A DNA stretch of 64,000 bases from CAZJHX01 sp964545715 (lineage in GTDB: Bacteria > Myxococcota_A > UBA9042 > GCA-2863065): NCBI GenBank assembly GCA_964545715.1, contig CAZJHX010000012.1:1-64000 (forward strand), given 5' to 3'. The notes beneath the pieces were generated by a model. That model was not told the origin of the DNA. It saw only the letters and a list, made by a program, of their open reading frames with translations, and made no database searches. Position 1 is the first letter of the stretch. Every line of letters begins with the position of its first letter. The position numbers and the translations under genes were made by a program. Positions 1 through 9,820 of the stretch are shown piece after piece.

Positions 1-275
1 CTGCTCCGGCACCCAAGGCTGAGAAGCCCAAGGCCGCTCCGGCGCCCAAGGCTGAGGCTGCTCCGGCGCCCAAGGCTGAGAAGCCCAAGGCCGAGGCCGC
101 CCCCGCGGACGACGCCAAGGCTGCCGCCGCCACCAAGGCCAAAGCTGCCGCCAAGGCCGCCGCCGCTGCTGCTGCCGCACGTGCTCGTGCTGCCGCGGCC
201 CGCGCGCGCGCCGACGCTGCCAAGAAACCCGAGGCGCCGGCCGACGACGCCCCCGCCACCGACGGCGACGAGTAG
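1..275 (+). CDS. C-terminal end of an Ala/Pro/Lys-rich protein (partial)
   Basis: Only the end of this gene is inside the window; the reading frame starts at base 3 and stops with TAG at 273-275. The visible 90 residues are low complexity: repeated APAPKAE and EKPKAE blocks, then a long Ala run with Arg and Lys, ending in DDAPATDGDE. This looks like a basic, disordered C-terminal extension. The gene just upstream of obgE is often rpmA or rplU (ribosomal proteins L27 or L21), and some relatives carry Ala/Lys-rich tails on ribosomal proteins. That identity is only a guess from position; no folded domain is visible. Confidence 0.6.
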   Translation, partial: APAPKAEKPKAAPAPKAEAAPAPKAEKPKAEAAPADDAKAAAATKAKAAAKAAAAAAAARARAAAARARADAAKKPEAPADDAPATDGDE

Positions 276-320
276 CGCAGCGCGGCCTCTGGTCGCGTCC
301 CTCCGCTCAACAGCTCACCC

Positions 321-1337
321 ATGCGTTTCATCGACGAGACCACCGTCCACGTAAAAGGCGGAGACGGCGGTCGTGGGTGCGTCTCCTTTCGACGTGAAAA
401 GTACGTGCCCATGGGCGGACCCGACGGCGGCGACGGCGGAGATGGCGGCGACGTCATCCTGATCGCGACCACCCGAGCCTCCACGCTGATGGACCTGCAC
501 CTCAGCCGCCATTACCGCGGCGGGCGCGGCGGGCACGGTAAGGGCAAGGACATGCATGGCGCCAATGGCGACACAGCGTTGGTGTCGGTGCCCCTGGGCA
601 CAGTCGTGTATGACGAAGAGACCGGGGCGGTGATCGGCGACCTGACCGAAGACGGCCAGCGGCTTATCGTCGGTCGCGGCGGCATGGGCGGCCGGGGCAA
701 TGCGCGGTTCGTGTCTTCGGTCCGGCAGGCGCCCGACAAGGCGCAGCCCGGCCTGCCCGGGGAGACTCGCACCATTCGGCTGGAGCTCAAGCTGCTGGCC
801 GATGTGGGCCTGGTGGGCTTCCCCAACGCCGGAAAATCTACGCTGATCCGAAAAATGTCGCGGTCACGGGCAAAGGTGGCCGCGTACCCGTTTACAACGC
901 TGGTGCCCAACCTCGGCATGGTGCCGTACGGCGATTACCAGTCATTTGTCATCGCGGACGTCCCGGGGCTCATCGAGGGTGCCGCCGACGGCGCGGGGCT
1001 GGGACATCAGTTTCTGCGTCACATCGAGCGCACGCGCGTGTTGGTCCACATGCTGGACGCCGCCGGCGATGTACAGCCGAGCGACGCATACGATGTGCTC
1101 GCCGGTGAGCTGCGGCGCTACGACGCGACGCTGCTGCAGCGGCCGCGCCTGGTCTGCCTGAACAAGACCGATCTGGTGGATCAGGAGTGGCTCGACCTGT
1201 GCGTCGAAGACCTGAAGAAGCGCGACGATATTGAGAAAGTGATCCTGCTGTCCGCCTTAAATGGAGACGGACTGAAGAAACTTCTCGCCGAAATCGTCCG
1301 TATTCTGGAAGGGAAGAGAGACGAGGACGACTTTTGA
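321..1337 (+). CDS. obgE: GTPase Obg/CgtA
   Basis: Obg-family GTPase of 338 aa that binds the large ribosomal subunit and links ribosome assembly to growth control. The N-terminal glycine-rich Obg fold covers about residues 1-158 (KGGDGGRGC, GGDGGDGGDV). The G domain follows: P-loop GFPNAGKST near residue 166, switch II DVPGLIEGA near 213, NKTD near 281 and a G5 SAL near 311. The protein ends soon after the G domain, so it lacks the long C-terminal domain of some Obg proteins. The start ATG at 321 gives the usual N-terminus (MRFIDETTVHVKGG). It lies 45 bp after the preceding gene, probably in one operon. Confidence 0.97.
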   Translation: MRFIDETTVHVKGGDGGRGCVSFRREKYVPMGGPDGGDGGDGGDVILIATTRASTLMDLHLSRHYRGGRGGHGKGKDMHGANGDTALVSVPLGTVVYDEETGAVIGDLTEDGQRLIVGRGGMGGRGNARFVSSVRQAPDKAQPGLPGETRTIRLELKLLADVGLVGFPNAGKSTLIRKMSRSRAKVAAYPFTTLVPNLGMVPYGDYQSFVIADVPGLIEGAADGAGLGHQFLRHIERTRVLVHMLDAAGDVQPSDAYDVLAGELRRYDATLLQRPRLVCLNKTDLVDQEWLDLCVEDLKKRDDIEKVILLSALNGDGLKKLLAEIVRILEGKRDEDDF

Positions 1338-1451
1338 CTTGCCTCCTTCCCGGCGTTATACCCCTCAGATGGCCGCTCTCGTTGCGAATTTAACGTTAAC
1401 CTCCGCGCGTGCGGACGCCGATATAAGCCAACGGTGATGCGAGGAAGCCAA

Positions 1452-2198
1452 ATGAAGACAAAAACCTTCCTGCTTTGTGCCCTCATCGGCGCGAGCCTTC
1501 TTCTGTCGCCGGCCACCGCGTTTGCACAGGAAGCGGAGCCGCCGCCCGCCACGGACGCGCCGGCCGATCCCAGCGACACGCCTCCGCCGGCGCTGAACGC
1601 CCCGCCGCCGAAACCCGGCGAGATGCCGCCCGCGTACGACATCAAGCTGCGCGAGCTGGAAGAGAACGTCGTCGGCCTGAAAGAGAAGATCTTCAAGTCC
1701 AAGACGCGCCTTCTGCTGCTTCGCGAGCAGATCCTTCACAACGTCATCGCCGAGGCGCGGGCCGTGCTCGTGCACCGCAACGAGATGGGCGCGTCGTTCA
1801 CGTTGGAGCAGGTGCTCTACTACCTGGACAACGACAAGATCTACTATCAGGACAACCGCGACGGCGTCCTGGACAAGAACACCGAGTTCGAAATCTTCAA
1901 CGGAAATGTGCTGCCCGGCAACCATATGATCAGCGTCGAGCTGGTCTACCGGGGGAACGGCACCGTCTTCTCCTATATCGACGGCTACCTCTTCAAGATC
2001 CGCTCGAACTACACTTTTTTCGCGTCTAAGGGCCGGATAACAAAGATAAAAGTTGTCGGGTACGAAAAAGGTGGAATAACGACAGATCTAGAGCAGAAGC
2101 CATACGTTCGATACGAGGTGCAGCAGCACCGCTACAGCAGGGAGAACCTTGAAAAAGCCAAAGAAGGTGGCCTTGAGGGAGAGGAGACCGACGAGTAA
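1452..2198 (+). CDS. Exported protein of the envelope-machine cluster
   Basis: Protein of 248 aa with a Sec signal peptide (MKTKTFLLCALIGASLLLSP...AFAQ). A Pro/Ala-rich linker follows to about residue 60, then a helical stretch (KLRELEENVVGLKEKIFKSK) likely to be a coiled coil, then a mixed domain with no motif I recognise. ATG 1452 is preferred over the in-frame ATGs at 1434 and 1437 because GAGGAAG lies just before it and the signal peptide then begins properly. The stop is immediately followed by the start of the TPR gene, so the two are probably co-translated. Its place at the head of an Agl-Glt/Nfs-like cluster suggests a periplasmic part of that machine; no biochemical role can be named. 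Confidence 0.8.
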   Translation: MKTKTFLLCALIGASLLLSPATAFAQEAEPPPATDAPADPSDTPPPALNAPPPKPGEMPPAYDIKLRELEENVVGLKEKIFKSKTRLLLLREQILHNVIAEARAVLVHRNEMGASFTLEQVLYYLDNDKIYYQDNRDGVLDKNTEFEIFNGNVLPGNHMISVELVYRGNGTVFSYIDGYLFKIRSNYTFFASKGRITKIKVVGYEKGGITTDLEQKPYVRYEVQQHRYSRENLEKAKEGGLEGEETDE

Positions 2199-4520
2199 GT
2201 GAGGCTCATGCGCCACACGATCCTGGCGCTGGCCCTCCTCCTCGTAGGGACGCCCGCGTCTGCAAACGACCTTGATGATCAGGTCCACGGTATCGGTATC
2301 GATCTCGGCAATGTCGAGAACGCGATCAACCGGTTGGAGCGCGAGGTCCACAATCCAGTTGCGCGCAGCCGCTTCTACCCACTGGAGAAGCGACTGGTCG
2401 ACGCCCGCGTCTATTTCGAACTGAAGAACTATGCGAAGGCCGCGGTGATGTACATCGACGCGTCTTCCTATCGCCAGTTCAAGACCCACCCCGAGCGGGC
2501 GGACGTACTGTTCCGACTGGGCTACAGCCTCTTCAAGCTCAAAAACTACCTGGCCGCGCGCCAATACCTGCAGGCCTGCGTAAGCACCCTGCCGCCGGCC
2601 CCCATCTACAACAAGGCGCTGCGCTACCTGATCGAGATCGGGCTGGCGACCCGCGGCAACAAGGGCCTGGAGAAGGCCGTGCAGCAGGTCAGCCGCGCCA
2701 CGAACCGCTCACCTGAGAGCCAGTATGCGTTTGCCAAGGGCCTCTATCGTCTGGGCCGCACGCAGGAGGCGCTGACCGCGCTTGGCGCCATCCCGGGCAC
2801 CACGCCGCAGTTCGTGCCGGCGCAGTATTATACCGCCGTCATCCTGACCGAGCGGAAGCGGTTCAAGGAGGCGATCGGGGCGTTCAAGCGTGTCGTAGCC
2901 GTGCCGGCAAAGTCGTCGCGCCAAAAGCTCATTCGGGAGCTGGCCTTTATGGGCGTCGGTCGACTGCATCTGGAGATGAAGAACTTCAGCGGAGCCATCG
3001 ACGCCTATCAGGAGATTCCGCACCACTCGAAGAACTTCCACACCGCCCTGTACGAGATGACGTGGGCGTACGTGCACAACAAGCAATTCGACAAAGCGCT
3101 GCACTCGCTGGAGGTGCTGCTGCTGACGGTCGAGAACGACCAGCTGGCGACCCAGGCCAACATCCTGCGCGGCCGGCTGAACATCATGCTGGACCAGACG
3201 GACCTGGCGGTCGAGGCGTACCAGGAGATCGTCCGGCGCTTCTCACCGCTGCGCAAAGAGCTGGACACTTTTGCTCGCAAGGGCGACGCGCTGGCCGCCT
3301 ATTTCCGGTGGCTGCTGCAGCGTCGTACGGATGAGTTCCAGCTTGGCGCGGTGGTCAGCGAGCGCGCCTCCAAGTGGATCGAGGACGACGAGCAGCTCTC
3401 GGACCTGGTCTCCATGTTCGACGACATGGCCTACCAGCGTCGCGACGTCAAAGAAGCCGAGAGCGTGTTGAAAGAGCTCGAGCGCGCATTGGCCGCCGGC
3501 AACCGGGTCGAAATCTTCCCCAACCTGAAGAGCGCCTGGACCCGCATCATCGTGGCCGAGAACAAGTTGATCGGGCTCAGCCAGCGCACGCTGGACTCCG
3601 AGGGCCGCCTGGCCCGCGCGCGCATGTCCGAGGAGGAGCGCGCCAAGCTGGACGCCATGTTGGCCAAGCGGACGGCGCTGGAGAAGCGCTTCGCGGATTT
3701 GCCCCGCACCGTTCAGCAGTACCGCAACCGCAAGCAGACGGTGCATCGCCGGTACGCCGACCTGCGGCGTGAGTCCTTCTTGCTCGAGACCAGCCTCAAG
3801 ACCGTGCGCCGTGAGCTGCGGGCGATGGAGAAGTGGATCAACGAGGCGAAGTACGCCGAGAAGCAGGGCAGCAAGAAGATCGACCCGACCCAGATCCGCA
3901 AGCTGACCGGGCTTCTGAACGCTGAGAAGCGCAAGATGCTTCGACTGCACAAAGAGCTGACGACGCTGAAGACCCAGATCACGCAACAGAACGCCGGCGT
4001 GGGCGCTGGTGACCGCGTCTCCCGCAACGAGCAGGCGCTGCGACGCAAGCTGCTTGACGCGCACACCCGGGAGCAAGCGCTCTTGAACCGTGTTCTGGGC
4101 CGCCTCAGCGGCGGTGAGCGCGCCACGGCGGAGCAGCTGCGAGCCATTCGTGGCCGCATCGTTGGCGACTTTACGCGCCTGGGCAAGCTCCTGGGCCGAA
4201 TCAACGGCGCTGTGGCCATCAAGGTCGCCGACTACCGGCGCCAGGTGGCGGCTGAGCGAAAGCTGTTGCGGGTGTATCGGCGCGAGGTCGCCGGGTTTGA
4301 TCGCCAATCGTCGCGCATCGCCAAGGAGATCGGGCAGCCGCTGTTCCGCGAGGCACACAAGCGCCTGACTGAGGTGGTGCTGGAGGCCGACCTGGGCCTC
4401 GTCGATGTGGCTTGGAAGCGCAAGACCGCGGAGTCCGGCAAGATCCTGGCGCTGCAAAAAGAGCAGAGCGAGCAGATGCGGCACCTGGAAGAGACCATGC
4501 GGGAGATCCTTCAGGACTGA
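2199..4520 (+). CDS. Exported TPR and coiled-coil protein
   Basis: Protein of 773 aa with a signal peptide ending near PASAND. The first half (about residues 60-370) is made of TPR-like helical pairs such as YPLEKRLVDARVYFELKNYAKAAVMYIDA and FVPAQYYTAVILTERKRFKEAIGAF. The second half is rich in Arg, Lys, Glu and Leu with heptad character and probably forms long coiled coils (about residues 440-770). The start may be GTG 2199, directly after the upstream stop with GGAGAGGAG before it, or ATG 2208; both give a signal peptide. The gene overlaps the next by one base (TGATG). It resembles the large TPR proteins of myxobacterial Glt/Nfs complexes in layout, and is probably a periplasmic scaffold. 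Confidence 0.8.
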   Translation: MRLMRHTILALALLLVGTPASANDLDDQVHGIGIDLGNVENAINRLEREVHNPVARSRFYPLEKRLVDARVYFELKNYAKAAVMYIDASSYRQFKTHPERADVLFRLGYSLFKLKNYLAARQYLQACVSTLPPAPIYNKALRYLIEIGLATRGNKGLEKAVQQVSRATNRSPESQYAFAKGLYRLGRTQEALTALGAIPGTTPQFVPAQYYTAVILTERKRFKEAIGAFKRVVAVPAKSSRQKLIRELAFMGVGRLHLEMKNFSGAIDAYQEIPHHSKNFHTALYEMTWAYVHNKQFDKALHSLEVLLLTVENDQLATQANILRGRLNIMLDQTDLAVEAYQEIVRRFSPLRKELDTFARKGDALAAYFRWLLQRRTDEFQLGAVVSERASKWIEDDEQLSDLVSMFDDMAYQRRDVKEAESVLKELERALAAGNRVEIFPNLKSAWTRIIVAENKLIGLSQRTLDSEGRLARARMSEEERAKLDAMLAKRTALEKRFADLPRTVQQYRNRKQTVHRRYADLRRESFLLETSLKTVRRELRAMEKWINEAKYAEKQGSKKIDPTQIRKLTGLLNAEKRKMLRLHKELTTLKTQITQQNAGVGAGDRVSRNEQALRRKLLDAHTREQALLNRVLGRLSGGERATAEQLRAIRGRIVGDFTRLGKLLGRINGAVAIKVADYRRQVAAERKLLRVYRREVAGFDRQSSRIAKEIGQPLFREAHKRLTEVVLEADLGLVDVAWKRKTAESGKILALQKEQSEQMRHLEETMREILQD

Positions 4521-7500
4521 TGCGGCTTCTAATCCCGGTACTGGCGCTGCTGTTCACCGTGTCCGCGGTGGCCGACGACGAGAAGAGTCCGCCGGAGCCG
4601 GTCAAGACCTTCGACAGGGCCGAGCGCGACAAGGTCATGAACGAGATGGGCGAGGCGCACAAGCGCTTCGAGTCCATGAGCCAGGAGTACGACCTGGAGA
4701 TGAAGTCGCTGGTGTTGCGCGAGGTGCGCAGCCGCAAGCGGTTCCTCGAGCGCAGCTATGGGCGTCGAATCGGCGATATCGATGTGCTGCGACGCCAGCG
4801 ACGCCTGGAGGCCATCGCGGCTTTGCGCCGTTTTGTGGCGCGCTATCCCAACCATCCTAAGCACACGCCGGACACGATGTTCCGTCTGGCCGAGCTGTAC
4901 TTCGAGAAGGCGCAGGTCGATCACGAGGTGATGCTGGCCGGGTACGAGCGCGACGTCGACCTGTACGACCGCGGCAAGGTGCCCGAGGAGCCCAAGCAGC
5001 CCAAGGTGAACTTCGCCGAGTCGACCAAGCTCTACGACGAGATCATCCGGCGCTTCCGGAGCTACCGCTACCGCGACGTGTGCTTCTACATGAAGGGTTA
5101 CACGCAGTATCAGACCGGCTTGGAGCGTGAGGCGCGCGATACGTGGCTGGCGCTGGCCACGAAATATCCCAAGAGCAAGTACGCCCCGGAGGCGTGGCTG
5201 CGCATCGGCGAGTACCACTTTGACTACGGTGAGTGGAAGCTGGCCGAAAAAGCCTACAGCTCTGCGGCGGAGTACAAGGAATCCAAGTTCCACGACATGG
5301 TTCTGTACAAGCTGGCCTGGACGTACTTCCAGCAGTTTGACTACGACCGCGCCATCAAGGGCTTCCTGGGCCTGATCGCGGCGTACGACGCCAAAGGCAA
5401 GGCCGGCGCCCTGGGCAGCGCGCTACGGGAAGAGGCCGTGCAGTACCTGGCGCGCTCGCTGGCGGAAGACGACTGGAACGGCGACGGCGAGGTCGACGCG
5501 GATGCGGGGGTGCAGCGCGCGCTGGCCTACCTGAGCACAAACAAGGGCTTTGAGCGCGAGATCCTGCTGGAGTACGCCAAGAGCCTGTACGACCTGCATG
5601 AGCCTGAGAAGTACAAGGAGTCCGCCGTCGTCTACCGGACGCTCATCGACCGGAACAAGCTGGACCCGAAGAACCCCGAGCTGCACGAGCGCTTGATCGA
5701 GACGTACGACCTGGCGCACGACGTTCAGGGCGCCGCCAGGGAGCGGGACGAGTTGGTGAAGCGGTACGCCAAGGGCACCCCGTGGTACCAGGCCAACCTG
5801 CAGAACGCAGGCGCTACGTCACGCGCCGACCGCCTGGTGGAGGCCGCGCTGCGCCAGCGCGCCAAATTCCACCACGCCACCGCGCAGAACTTGAAAGTGC
5901 GCTCGCGGACCGAGAACGATCCGGCGCTTCTCGGGCAGGCCATCGCCGAGTATGAGAAGGCGGCCACCGCGTACCGGCAATACCTGCAGCAGTACCCGCA
6001 CCGGCGCGACGCCAACGAGATTCGCTTCCTGCTGGCGGAGGCCCTGTACTACTCGAACCGCCACCTGGCGGCGGCCACCGCATACGCCGTCGTCCGCGAC
6101 CTGCCGGGCAAGAACGAGTATCGGGAGCTGGCCGCGTTCTCGGCGATCAAGTCGGTCGAGCGCCGCATGGAGCTCATGAACAAGGCCGGCAAGCTGCCTG
6201 GCAAGGCGCTGGCGATGGACGCCGCGGACCCGCCGGCGGCAAAACAGACCGACAAACGCGGCACCAAGATCACACGGGTCAAGCCCAAGAAGCTGCCCAA
6301 GGTCGTGCTGCCCTGGATCGAGCACAGCGACAAGTACGCCGAGATGAAGCTGGTCCACGAGGACGACAAGGACTTCACGACCAAGCAGGCCTATCGAATC
6401 GCGCTGATGTATTTCAACTATCGCCACTACGACGAGGCGCGAAAGCGGTTCGAGGCGATCATCAAGGCCTATCCGCTGAAGCAGGAAGCGTCGTTCTCGG
6501 CGATGAACATCATCAACTCCTACAAGGACGAGAATGACTGGGCCAACATCGAGGTCTGGACCGAGCGCGTCGCCAAGGAGGGCATCGGCCGTCCCGAGGA
6601 CGTCGCGGCGCTGCGCAAGCAGTTGAAGGCGTTCAAGCTGGGCCAGCAGTTCGACCGCGCGGTCGCGTTGCTGCAGGAGAAGCAGTACGTCGCGGCGGCG
6701 GAGGAGTTCGAGCGGATCGTCAACGGCGACCCGAAGTCCAAGGTGGCTGACAAGGCGCTGTTCAACGCGGCCATCGCTTTCCAGAACGCCAAGCACTACA
6801 ACTCGGCGGCGCGCGTGTTCGAGCGCGTGGCGACGGAGCCGCAGTTCAAGGGCACGCCCTTCCGCGAGCAGGCGCTCTTCTACATGTCGGAGAACAACCG
6901 GCGCTTCTTCTCGTTCGAGAAGTCGGTGCACGGCTACCTGGCGCTGCTGAAGTCGTTCCCGAAGTCGAAGTGGAACTGGTACGCGCTGGACTGGAGCGCT
7001 CAGCTGGAAGAGATGCAGGGCAACTTCGGCCACGCCGCGGCCCTTTACGAGCGCTACTCCAACGACTTCAACGAGCGCGACGACGCGCCGCAGAAGCTGT
7101 TCCAGGCGGCTCTGGTCTACCAGAAGATGAAGGATCCGAAGTCGCAGATCCGCATCTTGAACGCCTTTATCAAGCGCTACAAAGACAACCCGCTGGTCTC
7201 GGCCAAGATCGTGGAGGCCAACCTACGGCTGGCGGTGCTGTCTGAGAAAGAGGTGTCCTGGCGGACGGCCAAAAAGTACTACGAGAAGACGATCGAAGAG
7301 TTCGAGGCCCGCGGGCTGAAGCCCCAATCCGCCGCCGCGGAGTTCGCCGCGCAGGCGAGCTTCACGCTGATCGACCGCCGCTTCCGTGTATACGAGAAGA
7401 TGGTGCTGAAGGGCTCTCTGGCCAATCAGGGGCGCACGATTCAAGCCAAGCGCAAGATGCTGGGCGAGCTGCAGACGGAGTACGAGTCGCTGGTGCCGTA

Positions 7501-8107
7501 CAAGGCGTTTGGCTGGACCATCGCGGCGTTCCACCGAATCGGCCAGCTGTACAAGCTGTTCGCCAAGATGCTGTACGACGCCCCCGACCCGCCGGGTCTG
7601 GACGACGAGCAGATGGACGAGTACCGCACGATGGTCGAGGACGAGGGCCTGAAGTGGGAGAACGTGGCGATCGAGCGCTTCGAGGTGGCTGTGAAGGCGG
7701 CGCGCGACTTGAAGATCGTCAACAACTGGTCGCAGGTCGCGCTGAAGGCCCTGAACAAATACAAGCCGCAGGAGTACCCGCTCTTCAAGAGCGAGAAGCG
7801 CGCCTATGAGACGCACATGCGCGATCAGATCCCACTCACGCTGCCTGAGGCGCCGGTGATTCCGCCCGAGCCCATCGAGGGTGAAGGGGCGGCCGACGAG
7901 CCGAAGACGCCGGTAGAGATAGAGCCCGAGGTGCCGGTACCCGGTGAGGAGCCCGCCCCGCACGGTGGCGTTCCGCAGCCTGACAAGACCGAGCCCACAA
8001 CGCAGCCCGACCCGACGGCACCGCCCGTGGAGGCGCCCGCCCCGGAGCCCGAGCCGGCGGATGAGCTCGACATTCCTGTGCCGGACGAGACGGAGGATGG
8101 CAATTGA
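4520..8107 (+). CDS. Large exported TPR protein, AgmU/GltD-like
   Basis: Protein of 1195 aa with a short signal peptide (MRLLIPVLALLFTVSAVADD). ATG 4520 overlaps the TGA of the gene before; the frame is open further upstream but that stretch lies within the previous gene. TPR-like repeats run through most of the chain (for example FRLAELYFEKAQ, LRIGEYHFDYGEWKLAEKAYSSAAEY, ALMYFNYRHYDEARKRFEAI). From about residue 1110 it becomes a Pro/Glu/Ala-rich linker ending in DIPVPDETEDGN. Size, TPR content and neighbours match AgmU/GltD of Myxococcus, a periplasmic TPR protein of gliding and spore-coat machines. The last residues resemble the C-terminus of the following lipoprotein (see findings). Confidence 0.78.
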   Translation: MRLLIPVLALLFTVSAVADDEKSPPEPVKTFDRAERDKVMNEMGEAHKRFESMSQEYDLEMKSLVLREVRSRKRFLERSYGRRIGDIDVLRRQRRLEAIAALRRFVARYPNHPKHTPDTMFRLAELYFEKAQVDHEVMLAGYERDVDLYDRGKVPEEPKQPKVNFAESTKLYDEIIRRFRSYRYRDVCFYMKGYTQYQTGLEREARDTWLALATKYPKSKYAPEAWLRIGEYHFDYGEWKLAEKAYSSAAEYKESKFHDMVLYKLAWTYFQQFDYDRAIKGFLGLIAAYDAKGKAGALGSALREEAVQYLARSLAEDDWNGDGEVDADAGVQRALAYLSTNKGFEREILLEYAKSLYDLHEPEKYKESAVVYRTLIDRNKLDPKNPELHERLIETYDLAHDVQGAARERDELVKRYAKGTPWYQANLQNAGATSRADRLVEAALRQRAKFHHATAQNLKVRSRTENDPALLGQAIAEYEKAATAYRQYLQQYPHRRDANEIRFLLAEALYYSNRHLAAATAYAVVRDLPGKNEYRELAAFSAIKSVERRMELMNKAGKLPGKALAMDAADPPAAKQTDKRGTKITRVKPKKLPKVVLPWIEHSDKYAEMKLVHEDDKDFTTKQAYRIALMYFNYRHYDEARKRFEAIIKAYPLKQEASFSAMNIINSYKDENDWANIEVWTERVAKEGIGRPEDVAALRKQLKAFKLGQQFDRAVALLQEKQYVAAAEEFERIVNGDPKSKVADKALFNAAIAFQNAKHYNSAARVFERVATEPQFKGTPFREQALFYMSENNRRFFSFEKSVHGYLALLKSFPKSKWNWYALDWSAQLEEMQGNFGHAAALYERYSNDFNERDDAPQKLFQAALVYQKMKDPKSQIRILNAFIKRYKDNPLVSAKIVEANLRLAVLSEKEVSWRTAKKYYEKTIEEFEARGLKPQSAAAEFAAQASFTLIDRRFRVYEKMVLKGSLANQGRTIQAKRKMLGELQTEYESLVPYKAFGWTIAAFHRIGQLYKLFAKMLYDAPDPPGLDDEQMDEYRTMVEDEGLKWENVAIERFEVAVKAARDLKIVNNWSQVALKALNKYKPQEYPLFKSEKRAYETHMRDQIPLTLPEAPVIPPEPIEGEGAADEPKTPVEIEPEVPVPGEEPAPHGGVPQPDKTEPTTQPDPTAPPVEAPAPEPEPADELDIPVPDETEDGN

Positions 8108-9804
8108 AGCGGATCCTCTACGTATTGACGCTGGTCACGGCCCTGGCGGCTTGTGGTACGACGACCCAGAACGTTCCCGATGAGCTGGACGGACCGGACA
8201 AGAACACGACCGACCCGGACCCGACGCTGCCGACAAAGCCGGTGCTCGTGGACCGCACGGCCGAGGCCGACCGCCTGAAGGGCGAGGGCATCATGGCGCT
8301 GGAGTCGCACGACTACTCGGGCGCGGTCGTCAAGCTGAAAGAGTCGCTGGTCTTCGAGGAGAGCCCCAAGGCGCGGTACTCGCTGGTGGCGGCGTACCTG
8401 CGCATGGGCGATGCCCAGTCGGCCACTCAGGCCGCGCAGCAGTGGATGGACAAAGAGCCCGAGTCCAAAGTGGCGCTGGCCATGCTGGTGCAGGCGCTGC
8501 TGCGGTCCAATCGGGTCTCGGATGCGCGCAGCCGCATGGAGATCTGGACGGCGCAGAAGCCCGATGATCTCGAGCTGAAGAACCTGGCGGTGGAGGTGCT
8601 GCTGGCGGAGGGCTTTCACGCGCGCGCCGTGCGCGAGAGCGCCGAGGTGCTGAAGAAAGACGAGGTCAACATCGGCGCCATGCGCAACATCGCGCGCGCT
8701 TACCTGGCCATGGGCAAGACGGACCTGGCGCTGTTCGTGATCGGGCAGGGCCTCAAGATCCGCGAGGGCAAGGGCGACGTGCTGCTCAGCTATCTGCTGG
8801 GGCAGATCTACATTCAGAAGAAGGACTGGCAACGCGCGGTGGCCGCCTTCACCGAGTGCCTGAAAGCGGCTCCGGACTATGCCGAAGCCTTGAACAACCT
8901 GGGCGTCGTGTATCAGGAGGTCGGTGACTATCCGTCCGCGGTGACAGCCCTGCGAAAGGCGACGCAGTCGGCGCCGGGCTATCGGCCCGCCTTCTTGAAC
9001 CTTGGCAACGCGTATCGCGGGCTGAAAGAGTTCGACAAGGCGCGCAGCGCTTACGAGCGGGCGCTGACGCTGGACGAGGACTTCTCGGACGCATGGTTTA
9101 ACCTGGGCATCCTGTACTTCGAGCAGCAGATCGAAGGCATGGATGACGAGCAGCGCCTGCAGCTGGCCGTCAAGCACTTCAACCAATACAAGATGACGGT
9201 TGGCGCTGATGCCCCGCGCAATGATCCGGTCGACAACTACATCGCCGAGGCTGCGCGCATGATCGAGGCTGCCCGGCAGATGAAGCTGGAGCAGATGAAG
9301 AACCCGGAGCCCGAGCCGACGCCGGATGAGCCGACGCCGGATGAGCCGACGGATGAGGGCCAGCCGACGGACGAGCCGATCGAGCCGGATCCGTTGAACC
9401 CGGATCCGGTGGACCCCGAGCCCATCGACCCGGAGCCCATCGACCCGGCACCGACCGAGCCGGATCCGATCGACCCGGAGCCCATCGAGCCAGACCCGAT
9501 CGACCCGGAGCCGGAGCCGATCGAGCCGCTGCCGACCGAGCCGGAGCCGTTCGAGCCCGAACCGGCGCCTGTGGAGCCGGAGCCCCTGGAACCTGAGCCC
9601 ATCGAGCCGGAGCCCATCGAGCCGGAGCCCGAGCCCATCGAACCCGAGCCGATCGAGCCCGAGCCGATCGAGCCGCTGCCCGTGGAACCGGAGCCCATTG
9701 AGCCGGAGCCGGAGCCCATCGAACCGGAGCCGATCGAGCCCTTGCCGATCGAGCCGGAACCAGAGCCCGAACCAGAGGACATCCCCATTCCCGATGCCCC
9801 GTAA
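8104..9804 (+). CDS. TPR lipoprotein with Pro-Glu repeat tail, AglT/GltE-like
   Basis: Protein of 566 aa starting with TTG, overlapping the previous stop as TTGA. The N-terminus is a lipoprotein signal (MKRILYVLTLVTALAACGTT, lipobox LAAC). TPR units occupy about residues 55-370, the clearest being AEALNNLGVVYQEVGDYPSAVTALRKA and RPAFLNLGNAYRGLKEFDKARSAYERA. From about residue 400 the chain is a nearly pure array of EPEPIEP/EPDPIDP units, probably a stiff acidic rod across the periplasm, ending in EDIPIPDAP. AglT/GltE of Myxococcus is a TPR protein in an equivalent cluster. The repeat tail could vary in length between strains. Confidence 0.8.
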   Translation: MKRILYVLTLVTALAACGTTTQNVPDELDGPDKNTTDPDPTLPTKPVLVDRTAEADRLKGEGIMALESHDYSGAVVKLKESLVFEESPKARYSLVAAYLRMGDAQSATQAAQQWMDKEPESKVALAMLVQALLRSNRVSDARSRMEIWTAQKPDDLELKNLAVEVLLAEGFHARAVRESAEVLKKDEVNIGAMRNIARAYLAMGKTDLALFVIGQGLKIREGKGDVLLSYLLGQIYIQKKDWQRAVAAFTECLKAAPDYAEALNNLGVVYQEVGDYPSAVTALRKATQSAPGYRPAFLNLGNAYRGLKEFDKARSAYERALTLDEDFSDAWFNLGILYFEQQIEGMDDEQRLQLAVKHFNQYKMTVGADAPRNDPVDNYIAEAARMIEAARQMKLEQMKNPEPEPTPDEPTPDEPTDEGQPTDEPIEPDPLNPDPVDPEPIDPEPIDPAPTEPDPIDPEPIEPDPIDPEPEPIEPLPTEPEPFEPEPAPVEPEPLEPEPIEPEPIEPEPEPIEPEPIEPEPIEPLPVEPEPIEPEPEPIEPEPIEPLPIEPEPEPEPEDIPIPDAP

Positions 9805-9820
9805 CCCATCGATGTGCTCA

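Noticed and set aside
1371..1385. Sigma-54-like sequence upstream of the first envelope gene
   Set aside because: TGGCC...TTGCG looks similar, but GG and GC are 11 bases apart instead of the invariant 10.
3243..4484. 413-codon minus-strand frame
   Set aside because: Shadow of the coiled-coil half of the TPR gene; no start signals and no recognisable fold.
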